DNA of 64,000 bases from Solenopsis invicta (taxonomy: Eukaryota > Arthropoda > Insecta > Hymenoptera > Formicidae): assembly GCF_016802725.1 (NCBI RefSeq), contig NC_052668.1:26592501-26656500 (forward strand), given 5' to 3'. Positions 27,501 to 42,900 of the stretch are shown here, piece after piece. Position 1 is the stretch's first letter. Every line of letters starts with the position of its first letter. Both the position numbers and the translations under genes were made by a program. Below the pieces are notes generated by a model, which did no database searches, was not told the origin of the DNA, and saw nothing but the letters and a program-made list of their open reading frames with translations.

Positions 27501-30500
27501 AGGGGGGCGAGAGGGAGAGAAAGGGAGAAAGAGAGATGAAGATCAGCCGATACGTTACACAACGCGGAGGCGACGCGACGTTACCGTTACCGTTACCATT
27601 CTCGCTTACCGTAGCGGAACCGGGGAAGGTAATCGAAAGCCCCCGGACGAAAATCAGGAGGACGAAAATCAGGAACAAGGTCGTGCGAATGGCGACCGGC
27701 ACGCGCGCGCGATGTAATTAGCCCGTGCGACAAGGCGATTTACCGAGAAATTATTCGCGATACGGTCAACGTAACATTTACGGCGCAAAGATGGCCGTTG
27801 GGCAAGACTCGTGTAATTGTGTAATTTAATCGTGAATTACGCACACCGTACGAAGATCGGTTGATTCTCCTTCCCCTCCCCGCGCAAATGTATCGTATGG
27901 AAAATGATTTTTCGCCTAATGAAAATGGTTTCCTGCAAAAATTATTTGTTTGCGTTTCTGTGCTATTGGTGCTGAAAATATACGATGAACTACTATTATG
28001 GCAAGAGTAGATTAATCACAGCGATGGTTGTAACTGAAATTTGCAGAGTCACAGCAATGACGACCGTCGCGCGTGATAAATGTACGACTTAAAAGCACGA
28101 GCTCCAAGACCCCAGAATGATTATATACTGTCGGAATGTGATTAGATCAGTAACATTTGTAGAGCAAAAATGGCCGCGAATAGCCAAATATAAATTGAGA
28201 AATAATGGCATTAGATCCTGCATTTGGGAATTTATAATTTAAACGCTGCACCGAGAGAAAAGTATTTAGTATTTGTGACTGTAATCGCATGGTAAAGTAA
28301 TTATAATTAGGAACTTTATTTTTATTGTTATTGCTATAATGTTATAATCTTGTGTTTATAGTTCTATCAACTATGAAAAAATGGTACTATAAATTATAAT
28401 AATTTCATATATTTTAATATAATAACAATACTATAAACAATCATTTTTTTTTGTAAAGCAAAATATAAAGAAAAGATTAGCCAATTTATAAGCAAAATTC
28501 TCGCTTAATTCATTAATAATTTTAAGCCGCAATCAATTATCCAAGTTATTTTATAGTTAATATTTCTATGAAGTAAATTCAATTAATTATAGCAAATATA
28601 ATTATTTTTTTAACATTTTTTTTATTATTTTTGAAATAAAAATACCTATAATAATTTTTTGGAGTATATCACACTGAGAAAAATTTTTAATAAAAAAAAA
28701 AGATTTTCTTAAAACCATTTATTTTAATGCATTTGTTAATCAGTAAAAACTTTTAAAATTTTGTATACTTAAGATAATATATTTAAATAAATAAACATAT
28801 TACCTTAAGTAAAAGTATAAAATTGTATTTTTACACTTTTTTACATTTAAATAATAATTTCACAAAGAAGCTTATATTATTATTATACTTAATTAAATTT
28901 TCTTAGATTAAAAAATCTGGTTATTTTAAATATAAAAACAGTTCAACAGTAAATATTTTTGTAAACTGCAAGAAAAAAATTACTCATTTAAAAATTATTC
29001 TTTCATTTTATTTACATGAATATATCAATTAAAAATTTTTTAATTTGACTGCAAATTAAATTGCTATTATTTACGTACTGAGTAAAATAATTTTTTTGTG
29101 TTAAGAAAAAGTTTTTTGTTTTATGATATTTTTTCTCTCATAAAATAGAAAAACTGTAATTTGAATCATTAAAACAATTATAAATATATAATTGGCACCG
29201 AAAGTAATTATAAATTATAATTAAGTTATGCTAATTGCAATTATTTTTTTCTTTCAGTGAGCATTGAGAAAGTAGTATTTAATATTTATAAAAACAATTG
29301 AATGTTAAAATAAAAATAATCATAATTTTTAATTTCATTTTAGATGTCAATATATTTAAATTATGATAATTGCAACTATTTTTTATCGGTATAATATATT
29401 ACATTATTTACTAACATGACAGCAATAATAACAATAAAAATGGAATTTCTAACCATATTTGTTTGAACATTCATTAGAATAGCAAATATCAAATATTTTT
29501 TCGCCAGTGTAATGTTTATTTTCTTTACGAAATGTATATTGACGTCTTATTGATCTCAGTGCCTCATCAAACTATTTCCGTCAATAATTCCTTCTTGTAT
29601 TATTATCACACTTTCAATACAATTCATTTCGAAAGAGAGATACTAAAAATAGCACGCGATAATCGCTATAACTATTCTGTAGTCTACAACTGCGCTAAAA
29701 ATAACCGAATTAGAATTATATAGGTCTACTTGAAATTCGCGAAGTCATTGGCTACGATTGTCGTAGCCGGTTATATATAAACGGTTATGTATATATGAGC
29801 GACTTAAAAACGCGAGTTCTGACTAAAGCAGAATCACGACTTGTTCCCGGAGCGTCGGAGGCGCGTTACGATCTGGATCCTGTCCAAGTGTCAGCGCGTA
29901 TAAGAAAACCAAACGCCAACCGATATGTGGATTTCGGTACACATTTGCATTTTCTCGCGTATATAATATCTACATTCGTGCAGTTTGATTCCGACCGAAA
30001 GCGAAAAAGATTTGATAACTTTTTGGCGCGCCAAGTTACACGCGCGTGATGAATCGGCCGTAGGCACTTCCTGGCTTTATCCGAAAGAAAAAATATTATT
30101 TAATTTATACGCGTGGCTATTATTGGGGTTTTTCGTAGCTTCCATATTCATTTACAACTTCTACCCGCCACGGAGCTCGTAATTTTACCTCCCGTGCACT
30201 TTTCCTCCACGGCCACGCCGCCACCACCGGTAGCACGAAATTGTTTGAATATTTATGACGCGTGTGCGCGATTGTATGAAACTACGTTACACAATGTATT
30301 TTACGCATACCGGTAATCGATGGAGAAATGGTGGGCGTTTACATCAGCGTGTGTACAGAGAGAGAGAGAGAAAGAGAGGACGGTTAAATTCAGATAATTT
30401 CAGCGGACAATGTTTATGTTATGTTATGACAAGCTTGGTTAAATGTAACGTGCTAAATTTAACATCGGACCATTCAGCCTCAATAGAATTTTTGGATCGA

Positions 30501-33500
30501 TTATTATCAGAGAGGCGCGTTGTTCGAGTACCGCAGTAATATTACTGTTAGTAATGCTATAATTAATTACTTCGGGATTATTACCAGGCCTTAATCGACG
30601 ATGTTCTGCCGTTAACGCGAGAGCAAAATAATGCGGAAATTGATCGTGAATTCTCAAAGTATATTAGTTGTAAAGACGAAAATGACTGAAAAAACTAAAA
30701 ACTTTGTGTAAAAGTTTACTAAACAAGTTTTATACGCGGATATAAGGAAGAGTTGCCAAATGCTATTAATATATGTTAAACCTTTCAGTAATAACAAATT
30801 AATTTGTTATAAGCTCTTCTGTAACATGCTGCGAAAAGTGTGATTTAGAAAACCAGTCGCATAAACGTAATCCATGATCTCTTAAATTGTATTTGTCTTC
30901 GAAAGTATCGAATTTATGAATTAAAGTAATTAAAAATATAAGGAACCACGTTGACTAACATTTATTAATAATTTATCAAAAAAACGATCAGATATTCAAT
31001 AATTAATAACAATAATGAAAAAAGAACACCAATATAAAATTAACTTGAATTTATTTTTATAACTGACTTATTCTTATTCAAATACTCGTTTTACTATTAT
31101 CACTTATCAATTTTACGTTTATCATCTCTTTATAATAAAATTTATGATCTTACGAATTAGGAAACTTGATGCAGTGTGTAAAAATATTGATTCAAGTTTT
31201 ATAATAATTTTAAATACGTATAAACGGTGAATGTAAAATATTCTACACAGAGCTTTCTTTTAAGAAAATATAACAATTTAAAATAAAATTGCATAATTAC
31301 TTTATTATCAGCTACGTAAGCTGATGAAAAATTTACATCGGATACATTTAATTTTCCAAAATGCTGATAGCATGCACAAAACAAAATAAAACTTCCTGAA
31401 GTTTTGTCTGTATTACTTATTTTTTACTTACTTTTTATTTTTGTCGCAAAATGTTGCTTATATAAAGTAAAAATGTAAAAATATTGAATAGGTACGCTTT
31501 AAGAGATCGGTATGCATTCAGCAACTTTCCCCCATATATTTTTCGACATTTAATATTATTCTCCTGGAATTTAGCTTTATAGTATTCATCCGGAAGATTT
31601 CTGTACAAAGATAAATGTAAATAATCAAAATTAGTACAATGACTAAATGACGGTGGTCGTGGTTACCTAGATCATTGTCAGTAGGAAGCAGGAAATGAAT
31701 TCAAAGCTTATGTTATTTGAACAAACACATCTCTTTTGTGTTTATTTAATCATTTTAATCATTAAAGGAACCTAGAAACGTTAAATATCGAAATAACACA
31801 TCAAACGTACATCAAACGTTTTAACAATTAATATCAAGAAAAATAAATTTTGTCTTCTTTCAGTATTTTGACAAAAATACAGTTTTTAAATCTGGATTTT
31901 TTTTTAAATCTCAATTTAAAAATACCCGCTTGGTTCTTTAATTATTCGCATACAATTTTATATTGAAGATCAAAAAAGATATTCGTCAATTTAACATGTA
32001 AAGAAAACATTCATTAATCTATATAAAACTACTTAAGTATTCGTAATGATCCAAGATAAACACGAATAGCTATATTTTATCGCAAGGCGCGTTCTAAGAG
32101 CAAGTAATAAAAATGTCAGCGCTGAAATATCGCAAACCGTCTATCGCAGCTGATGTTTTCAAGGTTTTGGATTTGACGATCCTAGCGCTGTTTTTCACGG
32201 GCACAGATTATAAAGGGAGTTTTCAGAAGACGTCAACATTGCGAGATTGCGCAATGCAGTCGGGCCCGGTTGCAATTCGCAACTTTCAGAAACGCACCGT
32301 TTTCGTCCGTCGGTCGCAGCCGCCACGCTCGCTGCTCGCAACGGGACGGTCGACGGGAGTCGAATCGCGGGCAAGCGGAGACGAGCGCGATTCGCGCGAT
32401 TCACTGACGAGTTGCAGCAAGGACGTTTAAATTTGGACGTAGTGTTTACGACCGACGTAGACGACGTGCACGACGATCAAGTGCAGAGCGCTTAAAGCAG
32501 GAAGAGCCGGTGTATGTACGCGTTCCTCGTCTCGAGACGGTGGAAGTCGATACGCGACGTTGACTACCGATGCGGATTGTAAACCAAGCAATAACGACAA
32601 CGTAAATGTAACCGATAAAACCGAGACAGAACGGATTGCACGAGTAATTTGCAACGGAGATTCATTCGCAATGTACTCCTAGCGTTGCTTGAAATAAAGA
32701 CAAAGATAAATAAATCAAAGTCTATAAATCACACGCGTATTTTTACAGACGTATGGGTCTCACATATCTCTCAACGTTACTAAAAATAGAAAAATTTTAT
32801 AGAATATTACATTTGTCTATCTATGTAAAATTCGAGCACAATTCACTTATTTGTTTAAAAGTTACGTAATTTTTCGTTTACTCTTGATTCTTATATAAAT
32901 TAAATAAATTCGCGTTTTGCAGTACATACTTGTATATTTGATGAGAAAGTATGTTACATTATCAATTAAATCAAAATTTTTACAAACATATTAACAAAAC
33001 TCTATTGAATATTCGTGCAAAAATTCATTTAGATCCATCTACTCGTTTGAAAGTTATTTATTTAAAACTACAGCAAATATAATTTTTGCTGCGAAAAACA
33101 TCAAAATGAAACTTTTTATTTTCTTCTTTGCGGCTTGTTTTCAGGGCCAAAATTCGGGTATTTGCGTTCAAAATTTTTTGTCGTTGATTAGAAAAAAAAA
33201 AGAATAACTTAAAGAAGCCTTCAGTTTTTAAATTTCGTTAACTTTTAACTCGTATTGCTTAGCTGGAATTTCAGAATCCAGAGTCTACGTTTTAACAAGA
33301 CGATCAATAATCTCTTCGAAGCCCTGAGCGATATTAAAATGCGAGAAATAATTGCAAACTCGGAGGAATCCTTACTTCTTCATTATATATTTTTTCAAGA
33401 TAACGGTTAACAACGAGAAAAAACGTACTGCAAAAACATGAATAAAAACACAGAATAGTTAGAAATACGCGACATTTTTCGATTACGTGGTCGATGCACG

Positions 33501-34744
33501 AAAATATTGTCCACTTCACGCTCATGCAACTGTGCTATCGAACAATAGCTGTGCTATCTTTAGTTTTCACAGAATATTAGTGAAATAGTCACCGTACAGG
33601 CGTATCTGCAATCAACATTCCAGATTACATCACTCTACCGACGTAGATTATTCTTAATTCTTCGTACATCCTGTTTTTATCAAACTACCTGAGCCACTAG
33701 TAAAAGGTTGTGTTTCTTTTCTTTTTCAAAGACTTTGGATTCTAAAAATCCCCCAAAAATTCGGGTATACCCCTTTTATTATAATATTCAGTAATACGAT
33801 TGTACAATTACGTAACCCAAAACGTTCTTGCCTTTTTTTTGTAGAAGCCTGAACTTGAGCAGAATCAGTAAAGCGAGAAGAATCGCTTAGATCAACATGA
33901 CTCTTTGTTTCCTTCTAATTCTTAAAAAAATAAAGAGCAAGTTAAATCGAGATTAAAAATTAATCTACGTTAAGAGAAATAAACACATGTAATAAAGACC
34001 AAGAGCACAAACGGGAACAAATGGCTATAGGTATCGTATAACCATAGCGTGGTACGTGACGCGTAAAATTTCTCCGACATGACGAAAAGATATTAATACA
34101 TCCTGAAGTAGGCGTCCGAATTTTTTTAACACCAGGCAACGCAAACGCGAACGCACAATGAATTAAAGAGTAACAGCAAATAAAGTAACTGTATAATGCG
34201 CACGAACATCAGACACTAAGGAGTTAGTCTCGATCGGTGCAGTACCAGCCTTGCGGTCGCGTGGCGCGCAACGGCCGTGCCACGGTGGGATAGCTGGCGG
34301 GCAAGCCAGGCCCGGGTGTCCCGTCGACGATCGACGGGTCCATCTCGAGGATCATCCGCAGATCCTCGTCGATGCCGATGTGCACGCGCACCCGTTGCTC
34401 CTCGTCGTCGACGGGCGAGCGCGTTCATCCGCGACGGGACAATCGTAAGGTAGAGACGACGTCGTCGCGCCGGCGAGGTGCAACGACGCTCGCGGCGACG
34501 TCGTCGTCATCGTCGTCGCCGTCGCCGTCGTCGTCGTCGTCGTCGTTGTCGACGGTCGTCGAACCACGACGTCGTTGATGCGATCCAATCGCGACACCAG
34601 CTCCTCGAACCGACGATCTGCTGCACGGTCTCGGACGCGCCGCCGCCTTGCATCGCACGTTTACGCGCGCGAACGCGCGAGCGAATCGGCCGACCTGGGG
34701 CGTCGCGACGCTACTACTAAAACCGGAGCATCGTCGTTAATAAC

Positions 34745-34776
<32 letters not shown>

Positions 34777-36933
34777 CGACGACGGCCACGCCGACGACGA
34801 CGACCGCGACGACGGCAGCGACGATGACGAAGCGCCAGGTAACCAGCAGACGCTCTAAACGCGGATCCTGTCATCTCTCGCTCTCCTCCTCCGCGAGGAA
34901 CGCGGCCAGCTGACGTCTGTCGGTTTTCTCTCTCTCTCTCTTTCTCTCTCTCTCTCGCACCCGCTTATTTATTTTCACTCGATATATGGCCTCGTGAAAA
35001 TTCAACGCTCGTGAGACACGTGGCATTTTCCTAAACGATCGTTGATCCTGCCTGGTGTTCAAAGAAAGATGCCAAACGGATTTACACGTGTAGAAGATAG
35101 AGGATTATTAAATTAGACATCTAATTGTTCAAATATTAGCTTCGTTAATTAAAATTCCAAATACAATATAAATAAATAAACACCTCGTGTTTATGTACAA
35201 TTAATTGCAGGTTCTAGGTACACGCAGATGTATGCATTAATTGATTTACTTTAATTAAATTTCTCAATTAATCAATAATTATGTGAAATTAAACAGCTAA
35301 TTGATAATCAATATTTAGTCAATATGTAACAGATAATTTTCCGAACGTATACACGTCTATACTGCTTTGAGTGCTAAATGCGTAGTACGAATACGCGCCA
35401 AGATGTTTGGAGTGTTCTCACTACTTCGCCTGAATCTACTTATTGTTAGCCTATCTCGTTTGTTAGCCTATCTCGTTTATTTTTTTTTTTTCACCTCACG
35501 ATCGCCATTTAGCGGAACACTAATTTTTTGTACAATCTGCGGTTTTTAACAAAACTATTTCAGCTATTTGTTACACATTTCCAAGCTCCACAATTTAAAA
35601 ATTGAAAAAGCAAGAAGATTAATTTTACACATGAAGAAGTCACTGTATCAAAACTATCAAAACTAAAGATAACACCACACGCAAATACTCTGACAAATAT
35701 ATATGCTCGTGAGATTAAACGGTATCGTTATCTTAATAAATATAAATTCGAGCTTTAACATAATATGGAATTCTGCATTTTAAAAATAAGAATAATAAAA
35801 TAGTGAATATAAATTTGTTTACTCTATTGCCGTTTCGATTTTTTCCATTTCAATTTAAAGTACCATATAAAAATTATAGAGAGAAAGATAATAATCGTGG
35901 TGTAGTACAATGCAGTTAGGCAACAGCTGAATGCATCGCGAAGCACGTATTATCGCGTACCGTGTGTTACAACATATTGAATTTAGAATATGCATTCTCT
36001 CGCGCGCGCGAGCGGAAAAATCGTAATAAAGCGACAGAATTTCTATGTTCATATTTGCACATTCGCGAATGTGAATCAGGGGAATCACCGAAGCGTCCGC
36101 TGCTTATCCTCTCTCCCACGGACAACGGATGAAAAATGCGTCATCTTCCTCCTTCGGTGCGGTAACAAATAACCGTTTACACGCTCGCACGCGTCGAGTT
36201 CAAGTTTATTATTACGCGCGTACTTGAATAACTTCGATGATGCTCTATTTAGATTATAAATTGTGCGCTTGTACAAATACATCCCGGGAAAAAGAATGTA
36301 AACTCCGAATAGCAATAATACTTATTTTTTTTTTTACTATTCGTTCATATATTATTTATAAAAATTTATATAAAATATAATTTTGCGTATTAAAAAAAAT
36401 AAAGTATTGTATATAAGGTGGTGTTATTGTACATAAAGAAAAATTGACTGATCCTAATAGGAAAGAAAATTTCACTCACAATACTGATTGAAAGAAAATA
36501 AAGGATGTATTCAGGATCACAATTCAGTGATGAAAACCGCCATAACGTAATTCTACCCCCCCCCCACTCCGTTCTATTTTTATTCGATTTCTATTTACTT
36601 TATTTAAAAAGATTCTTTTAAATTTACATTCACTACATTTCCTTTAAATGTATTCTATGTCATGCATATTTTATTATGTTTAAATGTCTATCCAACCAAG
36701 TCACGTCTGAACTAACTCTGCAAAACTCTCGACGATGCCGTGTGCATACACAGGTGCGCGATACGTCTTGCATCACATACAGCGACACGGCTCATCTGTC
36801 GAAGAAGCGTTATGTAACGTACGACGAAGAACAGCTGTCGGCGGGCGTTCGGACGCGCGAGCAAACAACTTGAAAAGCGAAAAAGAAAAAAGAAGAAACG
36901 AGGCATCGTCATCATCGGATAAAAAAGCGCGAT

Positions 36934-36967
<34 letters not shown>

Positions 36968-39900
36968 GACTGAGGAATCCGGTACAGCGTAGCGTTTACG
37001 CGAGTGCCGCGACAGAGGCAGCGACGCGGCGGGCGCACTTATCGGAATTTCCAGTCATTGCACTGGCTAATGCGAGTATCGAGCCGGTTCGCGCCGGATT
37101 CGTGGCAGCCTCCTCTACATCCATATGCCGCGAGAGAAAGAGATAGAGAGAAAGAGGAACTCCATCGCCAACATTGTGTCGCGGGGCTCCTTCTTGTCGG
37201 CCCGGCTCCGCAGTCATGTCTCTTGCGCGGAAAGAGATGTACTGCAACGTCGCGTCGCCTACCGGATATACTATGCACTTGCACCAAAAACCCGGACGAA
37301 AAAAAATGAAGCTCCGTCGCACTACGATTTGATTCCCTCTCTAAGCGTTACTGTATTCCTAGAATGTTATATGAATATTATTTAAAAAATTAAAATTAAA
37401 ATAATATTAAAATAATATTGCGAGAATATAATAATTTTAATATTATAAGGATATTGTATTAATGTTATATAATCCGCTTTATATAATATTCGTGATATAT
37501 TATTTCAATATCCGTGGAATATTATGGAAATGTTCTCTGAATATTATTTGTGTTCAAAAATTAATGTAAATTATTATGCACAAAATATTCATTAATATTA
37601 TAAGTACTATATTTAAAAGTTACATCATTCCCAATAATTTAAAATATTTAAGTAAATAATATTATTTACATCTCATATAGTATACACATAATATTCATAT
37701 AACATTATTAGCAGTGGACATATAACCACTTTTTATTAATATTAAATAACATTTCAGGAACATTATTTAATATTAAATAATATTGTAACGCTTATAGTGC
37801 TCAATCAACTGGTAACATTGCAATCGACAAAATCGAGTTGAGAAAAGTATAGTTCGACGAAAGAAAGCTAAAAAGATTGATAAAATATTTATTCAAATTT
37901 ACTATTTGCTATTATTACCGAAATTATTATTATTATTATTTTATTATTACTACTATTATTATTATTGTTATTACAAGGCATTATTATTTGCGTCATTTTA
38001 ATTGATCATTATCATCATCATTACTATCGTTGATGGAATGAACATGCAATGCAACAGATTAATATTTGTATTCAACCGCAAGAAGGCTCATAATGGAATA
38101 AAAAGTGAACATTATACAACAAAGATGGAATGCGTCTCTAAAACAAAACACCCAGCGTACCGAAATCATTATCAGCGAGCGCCACTGATGACGCACGACA
38201 TTCACAGGCGTGATACTCATCGCATTCAATCGCCTGTGACGTGGAGTTGGTCCGCAAACATAGTTAACACAATCAAATCGTGCGAGGTTGACAAAGCTGC
38301 GTCAATGATACGTATCAGTATCACGAATAATTCAAAGGAAAAGAATTCTAAATTTGATTAACAAAGGATATTGTTGAAAGGATATTGTCATGCAACAAAC
38401 ATCGAAAATAAATGAACAAATTTAAAATAAACAATATACGTGTAAATTGTTTCGTCTTATAAAACAAGAGGCTTGCAATGAGATTACGAATGGACGTGTT
38501 CTTGGTAAATGAAAAAATTCGAAATCAATTTTTAGTCATTTGCATCATTGTAAAACTTTAGAATTTCACTGCATTAATTCCTAATCAAAAGTGATAGTAT
38601 TCCAATCAAGAAAATTATATATTATTAAATACAATATTATTAAATATATTAGAAAAAATATTATTTCGTAACTGTTAAGAATTGTAATAGTAAGTTATTA
38701 TGTTATTACCATTTATAATTATTACTGTAATATATGTAGTTTTACTAATATTATCTCTTATTATTTCAGATTACAATGTTTAAATCTTTATTGACATGAA
38801 AGGAAAATAAGAAGATAAAAAATTAATTACAAACTAATCAATAATCATAAATTCAAAGAAAAGAAGAATTAGATGTAACATTCTGACAATATTACAATTG
38901 AAAAACTCAAATCTTTATTATACGCAGTCGATTACGTTCAAAAATGCCGGAAGTCACAGTTTTGATTTAGTTCCGATACGACGGTTAATTTGTCTCGAAA
39001 AATATGTGCTGAAACTAGAATCGCTATGTATAAAAAATAAATCGCGAGTTGGATTCCAGTTTTCAGTTTTAAAACTGTCGCTAGAAAAGATTCCGGACGT
39101 CGCAATTTCTCTACCAACAAAAACCGCATTCTACTTAAACAGTTGAATTTTTTTGCAAAATGTTTTGTACTTCCGACTCAAGGAACTCTACGAGAAATGT
39201 CGTTGTAGTAAAAGCAAAGTAACTTTTTCAGGGTATACTTTTAATGTATATAATAAAAAAAAACTTATAACGTTCCAAATAAAATAATTAAAATGAACAG
39301 TAATAAAATTGAAATAAGAATAAGTAAAACTTTTAACGTGCAAAATTAGTCACTTTTTATATTTAATATTTAAATTATTATTAGTATACTGGCAATTGTA
39401 AAAAATAACAAAAATATAGCTATTCCGCTAAAAGTTGCAGCTTGCCAAAAAAATTTGATGTCCGCTAAATGGAGATCGCGAGAAGTGAAGAAAGTAAACA
39501 GGAATTTAAGTAGACCCAGACAGGAGTCTGTGTTGTGTGTGATTATATTTCTAGGCGTATATTCATATCACACATTTAACACTCAAATATTGATTATGTG
39601 CGTATGTATGTACACGTATACGTTTTGAGATTTGTCTGTATAATACATGGAATACATTGAATATTAATTATAAATCAAACATGTGTAATCGTCTCTTAGA
39701 ATTCAATTACAATCATTGAAGCAAAATTCTAATTTGTGACTTTTCGAAAATGTGTAATAATAAAATTTAAAAAATTATAAAAGGAACTAAAGTTCCCAAT
39801 TAAATTGCTGATACAAAAAAAGAGATATAAAAATCTGTTCTTTTGTGAATCATAGCCATTTATTATTGATATTATATATAAATGACACACGTCATTTATA

Positions 39901-42900
39901 TATCAATAATGAATGGCTATGATTCACAAAGTTTATATTCCGAACCGCGCTAAGTTATGAAGCACTTTTCAAGGTCTATACTATTGAGACTTAATGATTA
40001 ATCGCACTAGGATTTCAATATTATCATACAATTAGGATAACTTCGATATTTACGCCGCGCAAGGATTTACGCTGCAGAAGTAAAAAAAATAAATAAAAGG
40101 AGTAAGGGTAATTTACACGTAACTATTCTATTGTATGTTTTTATGTCATATTGGCATTATGTTGTGATTTTCGTTTTTTTTTGTTAATAAAAAAGTAGTA
40201 AGTAGCGCAATCAAGCGCAAGGTATTGTAATTTATACAAGATAAGATTATTGTAAAACTGTGAAGGACTTAGTGATACATAAGTGTAGATGGATAAAGTG
40301 AAGGCTGAAATACAGCAAAATAGAAGTGCTTAGCTCTTGTATTATTTGTTCAGTTTGATGTCTTGTAAACCTCATCTGTTTGGGATATACAGCACTTTTA
40401 GCGTATAGAATTAATGCCATGTAATATAGACGCTCTCTGATAAGGAGGCAGCATTTTTACCTGCGCATAGCACAACGTATGTACATATAATATTTGCACT
40501 CTACTGCTATCTGTACGTATTAACTTCTTTAATATTGCATTGCTATTGTTTCGTATTCATATTTTATCGTTTCTATTCCTTAATAAATTTTGTAAACACA
40601 TTCATTTTACATCTTATTCGCTATCATTATCTGCAAATTAGTTATGTATATACACATGTTAACCCTATGGCAAAAATGCAAGGATGTATCAAGCATTTTT
40701 TTTAAATGTAAGAAGGTAAATATTTTGTATTTTTTATATTTTATTATAGTCTGTGTTCCTTAACAAATTATGTAGTAAATAATACTTGATCAACTAATTT
40801 GTAAATAGGAACAGCATTTATAACGGAATTACCCTAATATAAAGATTATTTAAACTTGTAAACCATGATTTTGAATGCTCTATTTAAATAAAATAGATAG
40901 AATATAATTTAGAATTAATTTCTATATGCAAATCGATCAGTCCCCACTTATATAAATAATAGTAGTAGTAATCAACAAATAATAAAATATGTTCTCCTTT
41001 TCTCGTTAAAAGTGTTCCCTTAAAACTTGGAAAATCGTACGTTGTTTGAAAATTTTGATTTATTTATTTTTTTTTTTTTTCAACTGACTGCATCAAATAA
41101 AAAATATACCATGTACCGAAAATACAGATATTATCTATCGGAATTCCGTGAGTGAACAAACGCTCTTCACACGTACTTACGAAATGGCACTTCGTCTTCT
41201 ACTTTCGCTGATTGTCTCTATCAAGCAGATCGTTGATCCCTCGGAACCCCTACCTTCCGCAATGCAGACATGAACGCAATAAAACTGAAGGTCAAGCCTA
41301 TCTAGATATCTCGCGAGATGACGTGCGCAAAATTCAAAGATAATAATCTGCGATGACTTATCACCACCCCATTTCCTTTCTCTCCTTCTTTCTGTATCTT
41401 CTTTCCTGTTTCCGTTACTTCAACTAATATCCGCAATATATATTACAACTCGATCCTTTTTTCGATTGTACTTTTCCGAATGATAAAGCATTCCTTCTGC
41501 CATTGATCCTGCGATGCTTTACGATATATTTTCCCACGATGATTCATCGTTATGACGATAAATCGCGACAATTAGATGCGCGTTTTGTTATCTTCATTAT
41601 TGATAAAAGATTGATGTAAAATGAAATCTCTCCCAATATGTCAATTGAAAATCATTTATTATACCTACGTTCGCATTAATGTGTGTCCGCGTAGCCGATT
41701 CACAACCATGGTGTTTACTCAAATTTTATAAAAAGATTCCCTAAGAATTTCCGGACTTCCCAGGAATTTTATTCCAGGTAAGATTAGAGAATCTTTTAAT
41801 GCATTTTTGAAATTTTATTTTATTATATTTTTTGATGTTCTTTACATAAATTTTGAATATTAAATTTAAGAAAATAGAAAGAAACAAAATGAACTAACTA
41901 TGGCGTGTAACGATGTGTAGTACACAAATCAAACGACGCGGTAGAAATCGCGATATATAAAAAGTATATAACAAATATTGCCAAATGATCGGGTGAAATA
42001 TCCTGTGGTTAGGACACTGGCACTGTCGACGTTATCGAGTAGCTTTGTCTAGCTCACCGGAAGTACAGAATTCAAAAGGTGATTATTCACACAATGTCAA
42101 TTTAGAGCAATGTATTGTCGCTAATTTCCTTATAAAAATTTGAGTCACACGAGAATGTACGTGAGTATGTATTTGTTGCTAATCGATCTTGCGTTATTAA
42201 AAAAAAAAAAGAGGAATCAGAGAAACAATTTTGTCAGAAAGGGAGAGATGGAATAAAAATTTTAAAGTAACATTTCAAAAATTTTTCCCTGAATACCGAT
42301 AAAATCCCATGAAAACCCACAATTTTCAAGGATGAAAAGTAAATTCCCTCAAAACTTCAAGTTTGGCCGATTTTTTTCCGGCAGTAAACCCTGATAATGC
42401 GTTATCTAAAGATGATTAATATACACGCCGCCTGCGTCAAGTAAATTGTATCGTAGACACGAGAAATCAACGTCATGAACGAAACAGGAAACAGCAAACT
42501 TTCAATTGTTAACGTCGTAAGGTCAAAGGTTTATTCGATTTTTATTTAATATCATAAGCATATGATATTAAGAAATAATATTCTAATCCCACAGAAAAGT
42601 TAAAAAAGGTCCCTGGCAACATTTCTCAGACGATCGCTCGCTACAGCGTCTACCTTGTGTGCAATTGAAATTTTAGCACGAGAGATCGCGTTGCCTTCTC
42701 CATAGGAATCAACGCCCGGAGGATGAAGATGATTAGGCGCGAGAACTTTCAGACGCAATTCGAGCACCCCGTGCAAACTCTCGGAGACTGTGAAAGTTAA
42801 TATTTGCGATAGCGAATTCACCGTAAAGTCCGGCACTCGCGGGCCGCTGATGCCCGAAAGCTCAATGCCACGATGTAAGCCGCATAGGCTGTTAATCAAA

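Noticed and set aside
32427..32654. Small protein with a signal-peptide-like start on the minus strand
   Set aside because: The apparent first Met is a TTG codon, no splice context is visible, and the region is open in several frames.
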